Source: Bacteroidaceae bacterium (lineage in GTDB: Bacteria > Bacteroidota > Bacteroidia > Bacteroidales > Bacteroidaceae). From it: a DNA stretch of 36,925 bases. The notes below the pieces were generated by a model that searched no databases, was not told the DNA's origin, and was given only the letters and a program-made list of their open reading frames with translations. Made by a program: the position numbers and the translations under genes. Positions 8,389 to 17,010 of the stretch are shown here, one piece after another (the first letter of the stretch is position 1; every line of letters begins with the position of its first letter). Location of the stretch: NCBI GenBank assembly GCA_902362375.1, contig CABIVS010000014.1, positions 106,401 through 143,325 of the forward strand, written 5' to 3'.

Positions 8389-9795
8389 TCAATTTTTTAG
8401 TTTGACAGCTAGATCAATCGCCTTTTTCAGTGCTCCCAGTTTATTGTTCACCTCTTGCAGTTCGTATTCATCCTGACTGCGGGCTACAATACCTCCTCCG
8501 GCTTGGAACCAGAGTTCATTGTTGCGGCTTACAAAAGTACGGATGGTGATAGCCTGGTTTAATTCGCCGTTCAATCCGATAAAACCGATACAGCCACCAT
8601 AGGCTCCACGATTATGTGGTTCGATTTCGCTGATTAACTGCATAGCGCGTACTTTGGGAGCACCGCTTAATGTGCCGGCAGGAAACGTGTCAATAAACGT
8701 TTTTATTTTGTCTGCGCCCTCATTCAACATACCGCTGACGCGGCTTACCAAGTGAATGACATGGCTATAATATTGTGGTTCCTTATAGAATAGAACGCGT
8801 ACATCATGACAATTACGGGAAAGGTCGTTTCTGGCAAGATCAACCAGCATGACATGCTCTGCATTTTCTTTAGGATCGGCTAGTAAAGCTTCTGTCAGTT
8901 CCCGGTCTTTTACTATATCTCCGGTACGGCGGGTAGTTCCGGCAATCGGATCGATGTAAGCACGACCATCTTCGATTTTGCAATGTGTTTCCGGTGAAGA
9001 ACCGAAGATGCGGTATCCTCCGAAATCGAAGTAGAAAAGATAAGGAGAAGGATTGATGCTGCGGAGTGCGCGGTAAACTTTGAAATCATCTCCGGCATAA
9101 GGTTGGATAAATCTTCTGGAAAGTACGATTTGGAAAACATCTCCACGCATACAGTGTGCGATTCCTTTGCGGACATTGGCTTTATGTTCTTCGTCGGTGA
9201 TAGGGCTGGTAACGGGACCTGTTACAGAGAAATTGTAAGAAGCATAATTCCGGTTTTCGATGGCTGCTTCCAGTTCCGGCAAGCCGCTTTCTTCTCCTTC
9301 GGACAACATTTCAACGAGTGTCAATTCATTTTTGAAATGATTGAAAACAATGACATACTTATATAATATGTATAGCAAATCCGGAGCATCATTTTGCTCA
9401 TCGTGACTTTCTTTCACCGGGATGTGCTCGAAGTATTTCACAGCGTTAAACGTCGTGTATCCGTAAAGTCCACATACATTCTTATTATCTCCGGTCACTT
9501 GGAATTGATTGATAAACCGGTTCATGGCCTTTTCTACATGGAAGGTTTTTGTCAAGGGTTCTTCCGTGCGGCTGTTATCGGGATATTTGGCAGTGACAAT
9601 TCCACTGTTTATACCGATGCTTGCCAGGGGACAGAGGGCTATAAATGACAAGGAATTTTCTCCGGCATGATAATCGGAACTTTCCATTAATGCAGATTGC
9701 GGATACATGTCGCGGACTTTCAGGTAAATGCTGACGGGAGTATGCATATCTCCGAGCACTTGTTTGCTATGAGTTGTATAATTAAATGTTTTCAT
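8389..9795 (-). CDS. trpE: Anthranilate synthase component I
   Basis: This 468-residue chorismate-utilising enzyme makes anthranilate using ammonia from TrpG. The N-terminal segment ALMESSDYH corresponds to the LLES tryptophan-feedback motif. SPYLFYFDF also belongs to the Trp-binding region. Catalytic-core motifs are GSSPE, DPIAGTTRR, EHVMLVDLARNDL and GTLSGAPKVRAMQLI. It could be confused with PabB, but the operon context and the LLES-like motif support TrpE. It lies 48 bp after trpB. Feedback inhibition by tryptophan is expected in addition to the attenuator. Confidence 0.96.
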   Translation of the reverse strand: MKTFNYTTHSKQVLGDMHTPVSIYLKVRDMYPQSALMESSDYHAGENSLSFIALCPLASIGINSGIVTAKYPDNSRTEEPLTKTFHVEKAMNRFINQFQVTGDNKNVCGLYGYTTFNAVKYFEHIPVKESHDEQNDAPDLLYILYKYVIVFNHFKNELTLVEMLSEGEESGLPELEAAIENRNYASYNFSVTGPVTSPITDEEHKANVRKGIAHCMRGDVFQIVLSRRFIQPYAGDDFKVYRALRSINPSPYLFYFDFGGYRIFGSSPETHCKIEDGRAYIDPIAGTTRRTGDIVKDRELTEALLADPKENAEHVMLVDLARNDLSRNCHDVRVLFYKEPQYYSHVIHLVSRVSGMLNEGADKIKTFIDTFPAGTLSGAPKVRAMQLISEIEPHNRGAYGGCIGFIGLNGELNQAITIRTFVSRNNELWFQAGGGIVARSQDEYELQEVNNKLGALKKAIDLAVKLKN

Positions 9796-9843
9796 TTCTA
9801 TAATTGCTTGATTATTGATTACGAATAATGGTTTACTAATTAC

Positions 9844-11031
9844 TTATTGCTGTTCATTAAACGATAAATAGGTTTCAATATCTTTGTCTCCTCGTCCTGA
9901 AACAGTCAATACAACGATATCTTCCGGTTTGAACTTCAATTTTTTCAAAGCTCCTAATGCATGGGCAGATTCCAGTGCAGGGATAATACCTTCGAGTTTA
10001 GTCAGTTCGTAAGCGGCTTCTATTGCTTCGTCGTCATTGATTGCCAAAACGTTGGCACGTCTTTGTGCGGCAAGATTGGCGTGTATCGGGCCAATGCCCG
10101 GATAATCCAGTCCGGCGGAAATCGAGTAAGGCTCTTCAATCTGTCCGTCTTCGTTTTGGATGACGTAAGTACGCGCTCCGTGGATAATTCCCATTTTACC
10201 GAGTTGGATGGTAGCGGCGGTCATTCCGGTTTCTATTCCTTTGCCTCCGGCTTCTGCCAGAATGATGCCTCCCCGTTCATCATTGATATAATGATAAATC
10301 GTTCCGGCAGCATTACTTCCTCCTCCGACGCAGGCTATCAGATAATCCGGATAGTCACGTCCTTCTTTTTCTTGCAGTTGTTTTTTTATTTCTTCGCTGA
10401 TAACAGATTGCAGGCGTGCCACCATATCAGGATAAGGATGAGGGCCTACGGTAGAGCCGATGATATAATAAGTGTCGGCAGGATGACAACACCAGTCGCG
10501 GATCGCTTCGTTGGTGGCGTCTTTCAAGGTCATATTTCCGGAAGTAACGGGAATAACGGTAGCTCCCAGCATTTTCATTTTCTCCACATTGATGTGCTGG
10601 CGTTCTACATCCGTCTTTCCCATATAAACGATACATTCCATATCCATCAATGCACACACGGTAGCTGTTGCTACTCCATGTTGTCCGGCTCCGGTTTCGG
10701 CGATGATGCGCTTCTTTCCCATGCGGCGTGCCAGCAAGATTTGTCCGATGGTGTTGTTGATTTTGTGTGCACCGGTATGATTCAGGTCTTCCCGTTTCAG
10801 ATACAACTTGCAACCATACTTTTCGGAAAGGCGTTTTGCCAGATAGAGTGGGGAAGGGCGTCCTACGTAGTCGCGTAATAATTGCTCAAATTCCTTTTTA
10901 AATTCTTCGCTTTCAATCACTTCGAGGTACTTGTTTGTCAGTTCCTCAACACATTTGTGGAGGATTTCCGGTACGTAAGCACCACCGAATTCTCCGTAAT
11001 AGCCATCCTGGTCAACTAAAAAACTTTTCAT
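9844..11031 (-). CDS. trpB: Tryptophan synthase beta subunit
   Basis: This 395-residue PLP enzyme condenses indole and serine to tryptophan. The PLP lysine lies in the classic HTGAHKINN motif. The phosphate-binding loop is [10 protein letters not shown], and the N-terminus ([13 protein letters not shown]) is typical of TrpB1, the form that pairs with TrpA. It is the first gene of the operon. The ATG at 11031 lies about 52 bp after the attenuator terminator, so its expression depends directly on readthrough. Confidence 0.97.
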   Translation of the reverse strand: MKSFLVDQDGYYGEFGGAYVPEILHKCVEELTNKYLEVIESEEFKKEFEQLLRDYVGRPSPLYLAKRLSEKYGCKLYLKREDLNHTGAHKINNTIGQILLARRMGKKRIIAETGAGQHGVATATVCALMDMECIVYMGKTDVERQHINVEKMKMLGATVIPVTSGNMTLKDATNEAIRDWCCHPADTYYIIGSTVGPHPYPDMVARLQSVISEEIKKQLQEKEGRDYPDYLIACVGGGSNAAGTIYHYINDERGGIILAEAGGKGIETGMTAATIQLGKMGIIHGARTYVIQNEDGQIEEPYSISAGLDYPGIGPIHANLAAQRRANVLAINDDEAIEAAYELTKLEGIIPALESAHALGALKKLKFKPEDIVVLTVSGRGDKDIETYLSFNEQQ

Positions 11032-11083
11032 AATCCTATCTATTTTTTATGTTATTATCTAATCTGTTCGAAAATGGGCAAAT

Positions 11084-11120
11084 AAAAAGAGCCCTGCCGC
11101 AAGTTGCGACAGGGCTCTTT
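11084..11120 (-). terminator. trp attenuator: intrinsic terminator upstream of trpB
   Basis: Arms at 11086-11102 and 11104-11120 are complementary over 17 positions with a single U-G wobble. In minus-strand RNA the hairpin begins AAAGAGCCCUGUCGC and ends in a run of U. It lies between the Trp-rich leader peptide and trpB, the standard place for a transcription attenuator. Confidence 0.92.
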
Positions 11121-11169
11121 CAAATCTGTTATATCTTTAATGAGGTATATACATACGAGCACTGCTCCC

Positions 11170-11232
11170 TTACGACTGTCGGAGTTGTAACGGGTGCCAC
11201 CACCAATATGTATTTACTAACATTGTTCTCAT
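11170..11232 (-). CDS. trpL: trp operon leader peptide with three consecutive Trp codons
   Basis: The minus strand encodes a short peptide ending LVNTYWWWHPLQLRQS and a TAA stop. From the ATG at 11232 it has 20 residues; from an in-frame ATG at 11223 it has 17. Three adjacent TGG codons in so short a frame, just after a strong promoter and about 50 nt before an intrinsic terminator, are the hallmark of ribosome-mediated attenuation. A ribosome stalled at the Trp codons would leave CGACAG (11176-11181) free to pair with CUGUCG in the first arm of the terminator (11107-11112). A ribosome at the stop codon would cover it. The pairing is inferred and only 6 bp long. Confidence 0.85.
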   Translation of the reverse strand: MRTMLVNTYWWWHPLQLRQS

Positions 11233-11255
11233 TGTCTTTTGTAATTTTATGAGGG

Positions 11256-11286
11256 CAAATATAGACACTTTGTTTGAAACAGCAAA
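11256..11286 (-). promoter_or_regulatory. trp operon promoter (complete Bacteroides consensus)
   Basis: On the minus strand, TTTG (11286-11283) is followed after exactly 19 bp by TATATTTG (11263-11256), matching both the -33 and -7 Bacteroides consensus boxes. Transcription should start near 11252, about 20 nt before the leader-peptide ATG. Confidence 0.85.
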
Positions 11287-11389
11287 CAAAAAATGACTTT
11301 TTTTCTCTTTTGCCTTCATTTTTCTGATATAGAACAATTTTCAACCTGAACTGTTCTTATAAATATTGAATATTTAAACAAAAACAATT

Positions 11390-11530
11390 ATGAAACAGAG
11401 AAAAGTTTTAGTAGGTATTGCTATTGCCATTTTCATTATATTATTATTGTATTGGTTATTGGTAGCAGAGGATATGAAACCTTGGTTGTCGGCTATGGTT
11501 CCTTCCGTGGTACAACAATTCTTCGCTTGA
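11390..11530 (+). CDS. Small single-pass membrane peptide (46 residues), function unknown
   Basis: The frame runs ATG to TGA. It begins MKQRKVLVGIAIAIFI and ends MVPSVVQQFFA. A basic N-terminus is followed by one hydrophobic helix (about residues 6-26) and a short amphipathic tail (about 27-46), the usual shape of small inner-membrane proteins. It lies between the divergent trp promoter and the alcohol dehydrogenase gene, 80 bp upstream of the latter. No convincing -7 box was seen just upstream. An imperfect inverted repeat (11328-11336 with 11352-11361) lies in front of it. I do not recognise a family. It could be a chance frame, but its codon pattern and clean helix favour a gene. Confidence 0.55.
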   Translation: MKQRKVLVGIAIAIFIILLLYWLLVAEDMKPWLSAMVPSVVQQFFA

Positions 11531-11556
11531 TTCTGACAGGGTTCGGATAAATCATG

Positions 11557-11564
11557 TATCTTTG
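11557..11564 (+). promoter_or_regulatory. -7 promoter box of the alcohol dehydrogenase gene
   Basis: TATCTTTG (TAnnTTTG) lies 46 bp upstream of the ATG at 11611 and after the stop of the small ORF. The -33 box is not clear. Confidence 0.5.
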
Positions 11565-11610
11565 CAAGGAGAGTGACTGATAACCAAAATAATAACAATA
11601 GACTAACGAT

Positions 11611-12756
11611 ATGGAAAATTTTATTTTTCAAAATCCCGTGAAACTGATAATGGGAAAAGGGATGATTGCCCGGCTGGCTAAAGAAATACCATCCGACAAG
11701 CGTATTATGATTACTTTTGGCGGCGGAAGCGTGAAGAAAAACGGAGTATACGATCAGGTAAAAGAAGCATTGAAGAATCATTTTACAGTAGAATTCTGGG
11801 GAATCGAACCCAATCCTGCCATTGAAACTCTTCGTAAAGCTATTGCTTTGGGAAAAGAAGAGAAAGTAGATTATCTGCTGGCTGTTGGTGGCGGTTCCGT
11901 TATTGACGGTACGAAATTGATTTCTGCAGGAATCCTGTATGATGGTGATGCCTGGGATTTAGTACTTGCCGGACGACCAGTCACTCATACTGTGCCTCTT
12001 GCCACTGTATTGACTTTGCCCGCTACCGGTTCGGAGATGAATAACGGGGCAGTTATTTCCCGTCGTGAAACAAAAGAGAAATATCCTTTTTATGCCAACT
12101 ATCCAATCTTCTCTATTCTTGACCCGGAAGTAACCTTTACCTTGCCTCCTCATCAGGTGGCCTGTGGTTTGGCTGATACCTTTGTTCATGTGATGGAGCA
12201 ATATATGACTACTCCCGGGCAGAGCCGCATTATGGACCGTTGGGCGGAAGGCATTTTACAAACTTTGGTGGAAATAGCTCCGAAAATCCGTGAAAACCAG
12301 CATGATTATCAACTGATGGCTGATTTTATGCTTTCGGCTACAATGGCATTGAATGGATTTATTGCTATGGGAGTGTCGCAAGACTGGGCAACTCACATGA
12401 TTGGCCATGAAATTACTGCTTTGCACGGATTGACACATGGTCATACGTTAGCCATTGTTCTTCCTGCCACTTTACAGGTGCTTCATGAAGAAAAAGGAGA
12501 CAAGCTTTTGCAGTATGGTGAAAGAGTCTGGGGAATTACTTCCGGTACGCGAGAAGAACGGATTGATGAAGCGATTTGTCATACCGAAGAGTTCTTCCGT
12601 TCACTTGGGCTGACTACACGTTTGCATGAAGAGAACATCGGACAGGATACTATCTTGGAAGTCGAACGTCGATTCAATGAACGTGGTGCTAAATATGGAG
12701 AGAATGGAAATGTAACGGGTGCTGTTGCCCGCAGGATATTAGAGACTGCACTTTAA
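11611..12756 (+). CDS. yqhD: Iron-containing alcohol dehydrogenase, YqhD type
   Basis: This 381-residue group III alcohol dehydrogenase probably reduces aldehydes with NADPH. Large parts align by eye with E. coli YqhD: FGGGSVKK near residues 36-43, LLAVGGGSVIDGTK (89-102), LPATGSE (136-142) and QDWATHMIGHE. The metal ligands are all present: D189, H193, H262 and H276, each five residues before the E. coli positions. The usual biological role is detoxifying reactive short-chain aldehydes or balancing redox; the physiological substrate here is unknown. It stands alone and ends in a hairpin shared with the convergent kinase gene. Confidence 0.93.
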   Translation: MENFIFQNPVKLIMGKGMIARLAKEIPSDKRIMITFGGGSVKKNGVYDQVKEALKNHFTVEFWGIEPNPAIETLRKAIALGKEEKVDYLLAVGGGSVIDGTKLISAGILYDGDAWDLVLAGRPVTHTVPLATVLTLPATGSEMNNGAVISRRETKEKYPFYANYPIFSILDPEVTFTLPPHQVACGLADTFVHVMEQYMTTPGQSRIMDRWAEGILQTLVEIAPKIRENQHDYQLMADFMLSATMALNGFIAMGVSQDWATHMIGHEITALHGLTHGHTLAIVLPATLQVLHEEKGDKLLQYGERVWGITSGTREERIDEAICHTEEFFRSLGLTTRLHEENIGQDTILEVERRFNERGAKYGENGNVTGAVARRILETAL

Positions 12757-12784
12757 GCATACTCTTACATTAAAAATATAGGAT

Positions 12785-12824
12785 AAAGAGGATATTGGAA
12801 CAGACTTTTCACGATATCCTCTTT
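12785..12824. terminator. Bidirectional terminator between the alcohol dehydrogenase and kinase genes
   Basis: Perfect 11-bp arms AAAGAGGATAT (12785-12795) and its complement (12814-12824) are flanked by A on the left and T on the right, so it can work in both directions. The kinase stop codon (12827-12829) lies right at its edge. Confidence 0.8.
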
Positions 12825-12826
12825 TA

Positions 12827-14452
12827 TTATTTCTCAATTTTCTCTGACCTTGGAATTCTGAACCAGAAGCGAGAGCCTTCTCCTTCTTTAGATTCCACTC
12901 CGATAACCCCGCCCAGTCTTTCTACTATGACACGGCAGATGGCTAGTCCGAGTCCTGTTCCTTTAATAAAGGAGTTCAGTTTGACGAAGCGTTCAAACAC
13001 TTTATCTATCTTGTCAGCAGGAATTCCGATACCTGTATCTTTTACATAAAAGTATATTTCATCTTTGGCTTCTTCAATCCGGTATCCCATTTCGATAGAA
13101 CCTTTAGGGGTGAATTTCAAAGCATTATTTGTAAAGTTGATGATAACCTGTGATAGACGTATGCGGTCGGTATACATCACGCATTGATCTGCTTTTTCTG
13201 TGAATAAGATTTGAACGTCCGGGGAAGAATTCTTTTCTTGCATTTGCCTGCAAATACCTTCCATCAATTCATTGATATCAGTCTGTGCAAATGTGAAATC
13301 CATAGTGCCGGCTTCAATTTTAGAAAGATCGAGGATGTCGTCTATCAGTTGCAATAATAAGATATTATTGCTGGAGATGATTTTTACAAATTCTTTTCTC
13401 TCTTCCTCCTCCTCCGTCTGGCAAACCATTTCGGAGAATCCTACAATCGCATTTAGCGGGGTTCGTATTTCATGGCTCATATTAGCGAGAAAGGCAGATT
13501 TGAGCCGGTTGGATTCTTCGGCTTTTTCTTTTGCTTCCTGCAGCATTTTGTCCATCTTTAGTTTTTCAGTGATGTTTTCAAAACGAAGTAATCCTCCAAT
13601 AATTTCAGTTTCCTTTTCGTCGCCGAATACAGGAGTTGCGGTCACTTCAAAATCTACATCGTCTACTCTGATGGTATGCCGGATAATTTTGCCCTGTTCG
13701 ATAGCTTTCTTGAAAGCACATTGTCCACACGGTTCATTACGAAGTGCACTGGTCTGATAGCAAATTTTTCCCGGTATGTATCGTCTGCCTTTTACCAGGC
13801 TGGCTATTTGTCTTGTTTCCTCCCATTGTACGCGGTAATTTTTATCAATATAGATAAGGCCGAAGTCGATACTTTTTAGAGCTAGTTTTTGCTTCTTCAA
13901 TGCTTTTTCCAGTTCTTCCTTGGCGGCAACTAATTCTCTTTCATAATTCTTGAGTTGTGTGATATCCCACCGGGTTGCCAACAGCCATTTCTTTTCTCCT
14001 TCCCATGAAATAATAGATTTAACGGCAATAGTATCATGGGTGATTCCATCGGGAGTGGTGTATTTCTCTTCTTTGCGATATACTTTGCCTGCTTGTATGA
14101 GTTCTTTGTCGATATGCCGGTATTTTTCACCTCTTTCTTCTCCGTAAATTTCATAATCAGTATGTCCGATGGCTTCTTCACTGCTAATGCCGGATTGAGC
14201 GGCTGATTCTTTATTCCAGTAATAGTATCGGAAATCGTTTGTAATATCTTTTACAAAGATAGGAAAAGGAAGGTTATCGAGAATATCAAAGGAGAAACGG
14301 TAGGAATGATTGGTCTTTTTAATCGTTTTTTGTAATTTACGGATTCTATATAGTAAGATGCTGATGACAAGGAGCAGAATAATTACCAGTAAATAATTAT
14401 AACCCCAATGAACTTCGTTAATCCAATAATTTAACAAAATATTGTTTGCCAT
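12827..14452 (-). CDS. Membrane-anchored PAS sensor histidine kinase (orphan)
   Basis: I chose the ATG at 14452, giving 541 residues starting [10 protein letters not shown]. The open frame goes up to a TTG at 14506, but a good promoter (14477-14507) overlaps that stretch. From the chosen start: one transmembrane helix (about 19-35), a first PAS domain (about 55-170), a second PAS (about 190-295) with an unusual C231...C242-GQ-C245 motif, and a coiled linker. The HisKA motif [15 protein letters not shown] has H327. ATPase motifs are the N-box [15 protein letters not shown] and GTGLGLA. It ends without a receiver domain. The few extracytoplasmic residues suggest sensing is cytoplasmic or redox-linked through the PAS domains. 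No response regulator is adjacent. Confidence 0.9.
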   Translation of the reverse strand: MANNILLNYWINEVHWGYNYLLVIILLLVISILLYRIRKLQKTIKKTNHSYRFSFDILDNLPFPIFVKDITNDFRYYYWNKESAAQSGISSEEAIGHTDYEIYGEERGEKYRHIDKELIQAGKVYRKEEKYTTPDGITHDTIAVKSIISWEGEKKWLLATRWDITQLKNYERELVAAKEELEKALKKQKLALKSIDFGLIYIDKNYRVQWEETRQIASLVKGRRYIPGKICYQTSALRNEPCGQCAFKKAIEQGKIIRHTIRVDDVDFEVTATPVFGDEKETEIIGGLLRFENITEKLKMDKMLQEAKEKAEESNRLKSAFLANMSHEIRTPLNAIVGFSEMVCQTEEEEERKEFVKIISSNNILLLQLIDDILDLSKIEAGTMDFTFAQTDINELMEGICRQMQEKNSSPDVQILFTEKADQCVMYTDRIRLSQVIINFTNNALKFTPKGSIEMGYRIEEAKDEIYFYVKDTGIGIPADKIDKVFERFVKLNSFIKGTGLGLAICRVIVERLGGVIGVESKEGEGSRFWFRIPRSEKIEK

Positions 14453-14476
14453 AAAATGTTTGATATAAATGAGGTG

Positions 14477-14507
14477 TAAAGATATGAATTGTTCTTTAAC
14501 TTTCAAA
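14477..14507 (-). promoter_or_regulatory. Promoter of the PAS histidine kinase gene
   Basis: On the minus strand, TTTG (14507-14504) is followed after exactly 19 bp by TATCTTTA (14484-14477), one base off the TAnnTTTG consensus. It predicts a leader of about 20 nt before the ATG at 14452 and argues against the upstream TTG start. Confidence 0.6.
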
Positions 14508-14706
14508 AAAATAATACATAAATATATTGTCTTTCAACATTATATTGTGAGACTGTAATTATATGCGATGAAGAAATAGTAGAGGTATGGTGTCTTGTAG
14601 TTCTTGTATGGTATCATATTTTGCTTGATTTCGAGTCTTTTTTCAGAGAGAAAATGTATTAAAATATTAAATGATGTCTCATGAACTAAAATCATTTCTA
14701 ATTTGT

Positions 14707-14737
14707 TTTAATAACGCTGGAGTATTTTCTATTTTTG
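14707..14737 (+). promoter_or_regulatory. Promoter of the SLC13-type transporter gene
   Basis: TATTTTTG (14730-14737) fits the -7 consensus. TTTA at 14707-14710 lies 19 bp upstream as a one-base-off -33 box. The ATG is 53 bp downstream. The rest of the 284-bp intergenic stretch shows no other clear signal. Confidence 0.5.
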
Positions 14738-14790
14738 TTCACCTGAATAAGTTTTGATAGAGTCAAAATAAAACAATCATTTAATTACGT

Positions 14791-16650
14791 ATGCTAATAA
14801 CCATTATTATTCTCGTTCTTTCGGCTGTCTTTTTCGTGAACGGCAAGGTTCGTTCGGATATTGTGGCACTGTGTGCACTGATAGCCTTACTTATTTTTCA
14901 GATATTAACTCCTGATGAAGCACTTTCCGGTTTTTCCAATTCGGTAGTCATTATGATGATCGGATTGTTTGTAGTGGGAGGGGCTATCTTTCAAACGGGA
15001 TTGGCAAAGATGATTAGTTCCCGTATTCTTAAACTTGCGGGAACCAGTGAGATCCGGTTGTTTCTGTTGGTGATGTTGGTGACTTCGGCCATTGGTGCGT
15101 TTGTCAGTAACACAGGAACGGTGGCACTGATGCTTCCTATTGTTGTCAGTCTGGCAATGAGTGCCGGTATGAATCCGAGCAGGCTGTTGATGCCGTTGGC
15201 TTTTGCAAGTAGTATGGGAGGTATGATGACTTTAATTGGTACTCCGCCGAACCTTGTGATACAAAATACGTTGACTTCTGCCGGACTTGAACCGCTTTCC
15301 TTCTTCTCTTTCCTGCCTGTCGGTATTGTCTGTGTGATTGTCGGTACGCTGGTATTGATGCCACTTAGCAAATGGTTTCTTTCTAAAAAAGGCCAGAAAG
15401 ATGATAATAAACGTTCGGGTAAGTCACTGAAACAGTTGGTAAATGAATATGGGCTTTCCAGCAATCTGTTTCGTTTGCAGGTAATAAAAGATTCCCGGCT
15501 TTTGGGCAAGACGATTATTGACTTGGACATTCGTCGCAAATATGGTTTGAATATCATGGAAGTGCGTCGTGGTGATGCATCGCAACATCGTTTTCTGAAA
15601 ACGATTACCCAGAAGTTTGCTGCACCGGACACGATGTTGCAGGCCGAGGATATTTTGTATGTGACAGGAGAATTTGATAAGGTACAGCTTTTTGCAGAAG
15701 ATTTCCTGCTAGAGATTTTAGGTGACCATGCAACGGAAGAAACTCAAAGCGCAACTAACTCTCTGGATTTTTATGACATCGGTATTGCTGAAATAGTGTT
15801 GATGCCAGCTTCTAATTTGATAAACCAAACAATTAAGGAAGCCGGTTTTCGTGATAAGTTTAATGTGAACGTATTAGGGATCCGTCGTAAAAAGGAATAC
15901 TTGTTGCAGGATTTGGGAAATGAGCGGATTCATAGTGGTGATGTGCTTCTGGTTCAGGGAACGTGGAATAATATAGCTCGTCTTAGCAAGGAAGATTCTG
16001 ATTGGGTTGTTTTGGGACAACCTTTGGCGGAAGCGGCTAAAGTTACATTAGATTATAAAGCTCCGGTAGCGGCTGCTATTATGGTATTAATGGTAGTAAT
16101 GATGGTATTCGATTTTATTCCGGTTGCTCCGGTTACGGCTGTTATGATAGCGGGTATATTGATGGTATTAACCGGATGTTTCCGTAATGTAGAAGCAGCT
16201 TATAAAACGATCAACTGGGAGAGTATTGTATTGATTGCAGCTATGCTTCCTATGTCTCTGGCATTGGAGAAAACGGGAGCTTCGGAATACATTTCCAATA
16301 CGCTGGTTAACGGCTTGGGATCATACGGACCTGTTGCGTTGATGGCAGGTATTTACTTTACGACTTCGTTGATGACGATGTTTATCAGCAATACAGCTAC
16401 GGCTGTCTTACTCGCACCGATTGCTCTGCAAAGTGCCATACAGATCGGAGTAAGTCCGGTTCCCTTCTTGTTTGCTGTGACGGTAGGTGCAAGTATGTGT
16501 TTCGCTTCTCCATTCTCTACACCGCCTAACGCCCTGGTGATGCCTGCCGGTCAATATACTTTTATGGATTATGTAAAAGTAGGATTGCCATTGCAGATTA
16601 TTATGGGGATTGTGATGATTTTTGTTTTGCCTCTGATTTTCCCCTTTTAA
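14791..16650 (+). CDS. SLC13/DASS-family anion transporter with two TrkA_C domains
   Basis: This 619-residue inner-membrane protein has two hydrophobic halves (about 1-205 and 410-619, roughly 10-12 helices). Each contains the family's Ser-Asn-Thr motif: VSNTGT (S106-N107-T108) and ISNTAT (S533-N534-T535). They are preceded or followed by typical LIGTPPN-like and FSTPPNAL loops. Between the halves lie two TrkA_C/RCK_C regulatory domains (about 228-305 and 330-400). The family exchanges or co-transports sodium with dicarboxylates, sulfate or other anions; the substrate cannot be read from sequence. It is monocistronic and is followed by a strong terminator. Confidence 0.9.
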   Translation: MLITIIILVLSAVFFVNGKVRSDIVALCALIALLIFQILTPDEALSGFSNSVVIMMIGLFVVGGAIFQTGLAKMISSRILKLAGTSEIRLFLLVMLVTSAIGAFVSNTGTVALMLPIVVSLAMSAGMNPSRLLMPLAFASSMGGMMTLIGTPPNLVIQNTLTSAGLEPLSFFSFLPVGIVCVIVGTLVLMPLSKWFLSKKGQKDDNKRSGKSLKQLVNEYGLSSNLFRLQVIKDSRLLGKTIIDLDIRRKYGLNIMEVRRGDASQHRFLKTITQKFAAPDTMLQAEDILYVTGEFDKVQLFAEDFLLEILGDHATEETQSATNSLDFYDIGIAEIVLMPASNLINQTIKEAGFRDKFNVNVLGIRRKKEYLLQDLGNERIHSGDVLLVQGTWNNIARLSKEDSDWVVLGQPLAEAAKVTLDYKAPVAAAIMVLMVVMMVFDFIPVAPVTAVMIAGILMVLTGCFRNVEAAYKTINWESIVLIAAMLPMSLALEKTGASEYISNTLVNGLGSYGPVALMAGIYFTTSLMTMFISNTATAVLLAPIALQSAIQIGVSPVPFLFAVTVGASMCFASPFSTPPNALVMPAGQYTFMDYVKVGLPLQIIMGIVMIFVLPLIFPF

Positions 16651-16737
16651 TTTTTAGTTTTTATCCTTTCAATAGGGAAATGAAAGAACTCGGGATTTTG
16701 TAGTGCTCTGTAGTACTGAATCTTTGTCGTTTAATTG

Positions 16738-16771
16738 AGAGTTGCATAGAATATGCAACTCTTTGTTTTTT
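16738..16771 (+). terminator. Rho-independent terminator after the transporter gene
   Basis: Perfect 11-bp arms AGAGTTGCATA (16738-16748) and TATGCAACTCT (16752-16762) enclose a GAA loop and are followed by TTGTTTTTT. It lies 88 bp after the stop codon. Confidence 0.9.
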
Positions 16772-16856
16772 GCTGCATACTGCAATGTTTATACTTCTAA
16801 GTTTTTTATATTCAATGATGTAGCCACCTATCTTTCAATAGAAATAATTAGATTTC

Positions 16857-16872
16857 CATCTTTTAAAAGATG
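16857..16872. promoter_or_regulatory. Perfect 16-bp palindrome upstream of the second LruC gene
   Basis: CATCTTTTAAAAGATG is a perfect palindrome centred about 65 bp upstream of the -7 box at 16927. It could be an operator for a dimeric regulator. The remainder of the 360-bp stretch 16651-17010 holds the transporter's terminator and AT-rich DNA. Confidence 0.4.
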
Positions 16873-16926
16873 TTAACTATGTGTCGAAAAATACAACTTT
16901 AACTGTCTTTTATCTATAAATACAAC

Positions 16927-16934
16927 TATCTTTG
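16927..16934 (+). promoter_or_regulatory. -7 promoter box of the second LruC lipoprotein gene
   Basis: TATCTTTG matches TAnnTTTG exactly, 76 bp upstream of the start codon. No TTTG is found 19 bp upstream. Confidence 0.55.
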
Positions 16935-17010
16935 TGTGTTCATTACTGATTGTTGATTAGTGGTGATTTATATTTTGTGCAAATAAAGCAAACTTAAGCA
17001 TTCAAAGATT

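Noticed and set aside
9961..10878. 305-codon open frame on the plus strand
   Set aside because: It lies entirely antisense to trpB, whose catalytic motifs are intact; the translation is rich in His, Cys and Phe with no recognisable domain. It is a shadow frame.
11129..11344. 71-codon minus-strand frame over the trp leader
   Set aside because: It is out of frame with the Trp-rich leader peptide and starts upstream of the trp promoter, so most of it would not be transcribed from that promoter.
11374..11781. 135-codon minus-strand frame across the small peptide and the start of yqhD
   Set aside because: It is antisense to a well-supported gene and has no family-like motif; its hydrophobic part mirrors the AT-rich intergenic DNA.
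14991..15632. 213-codon minus-strand frame
   Set aside because: It is antisense to the SLC13-type transporter, which has both SNT motifs and normal helices on the plus strand.
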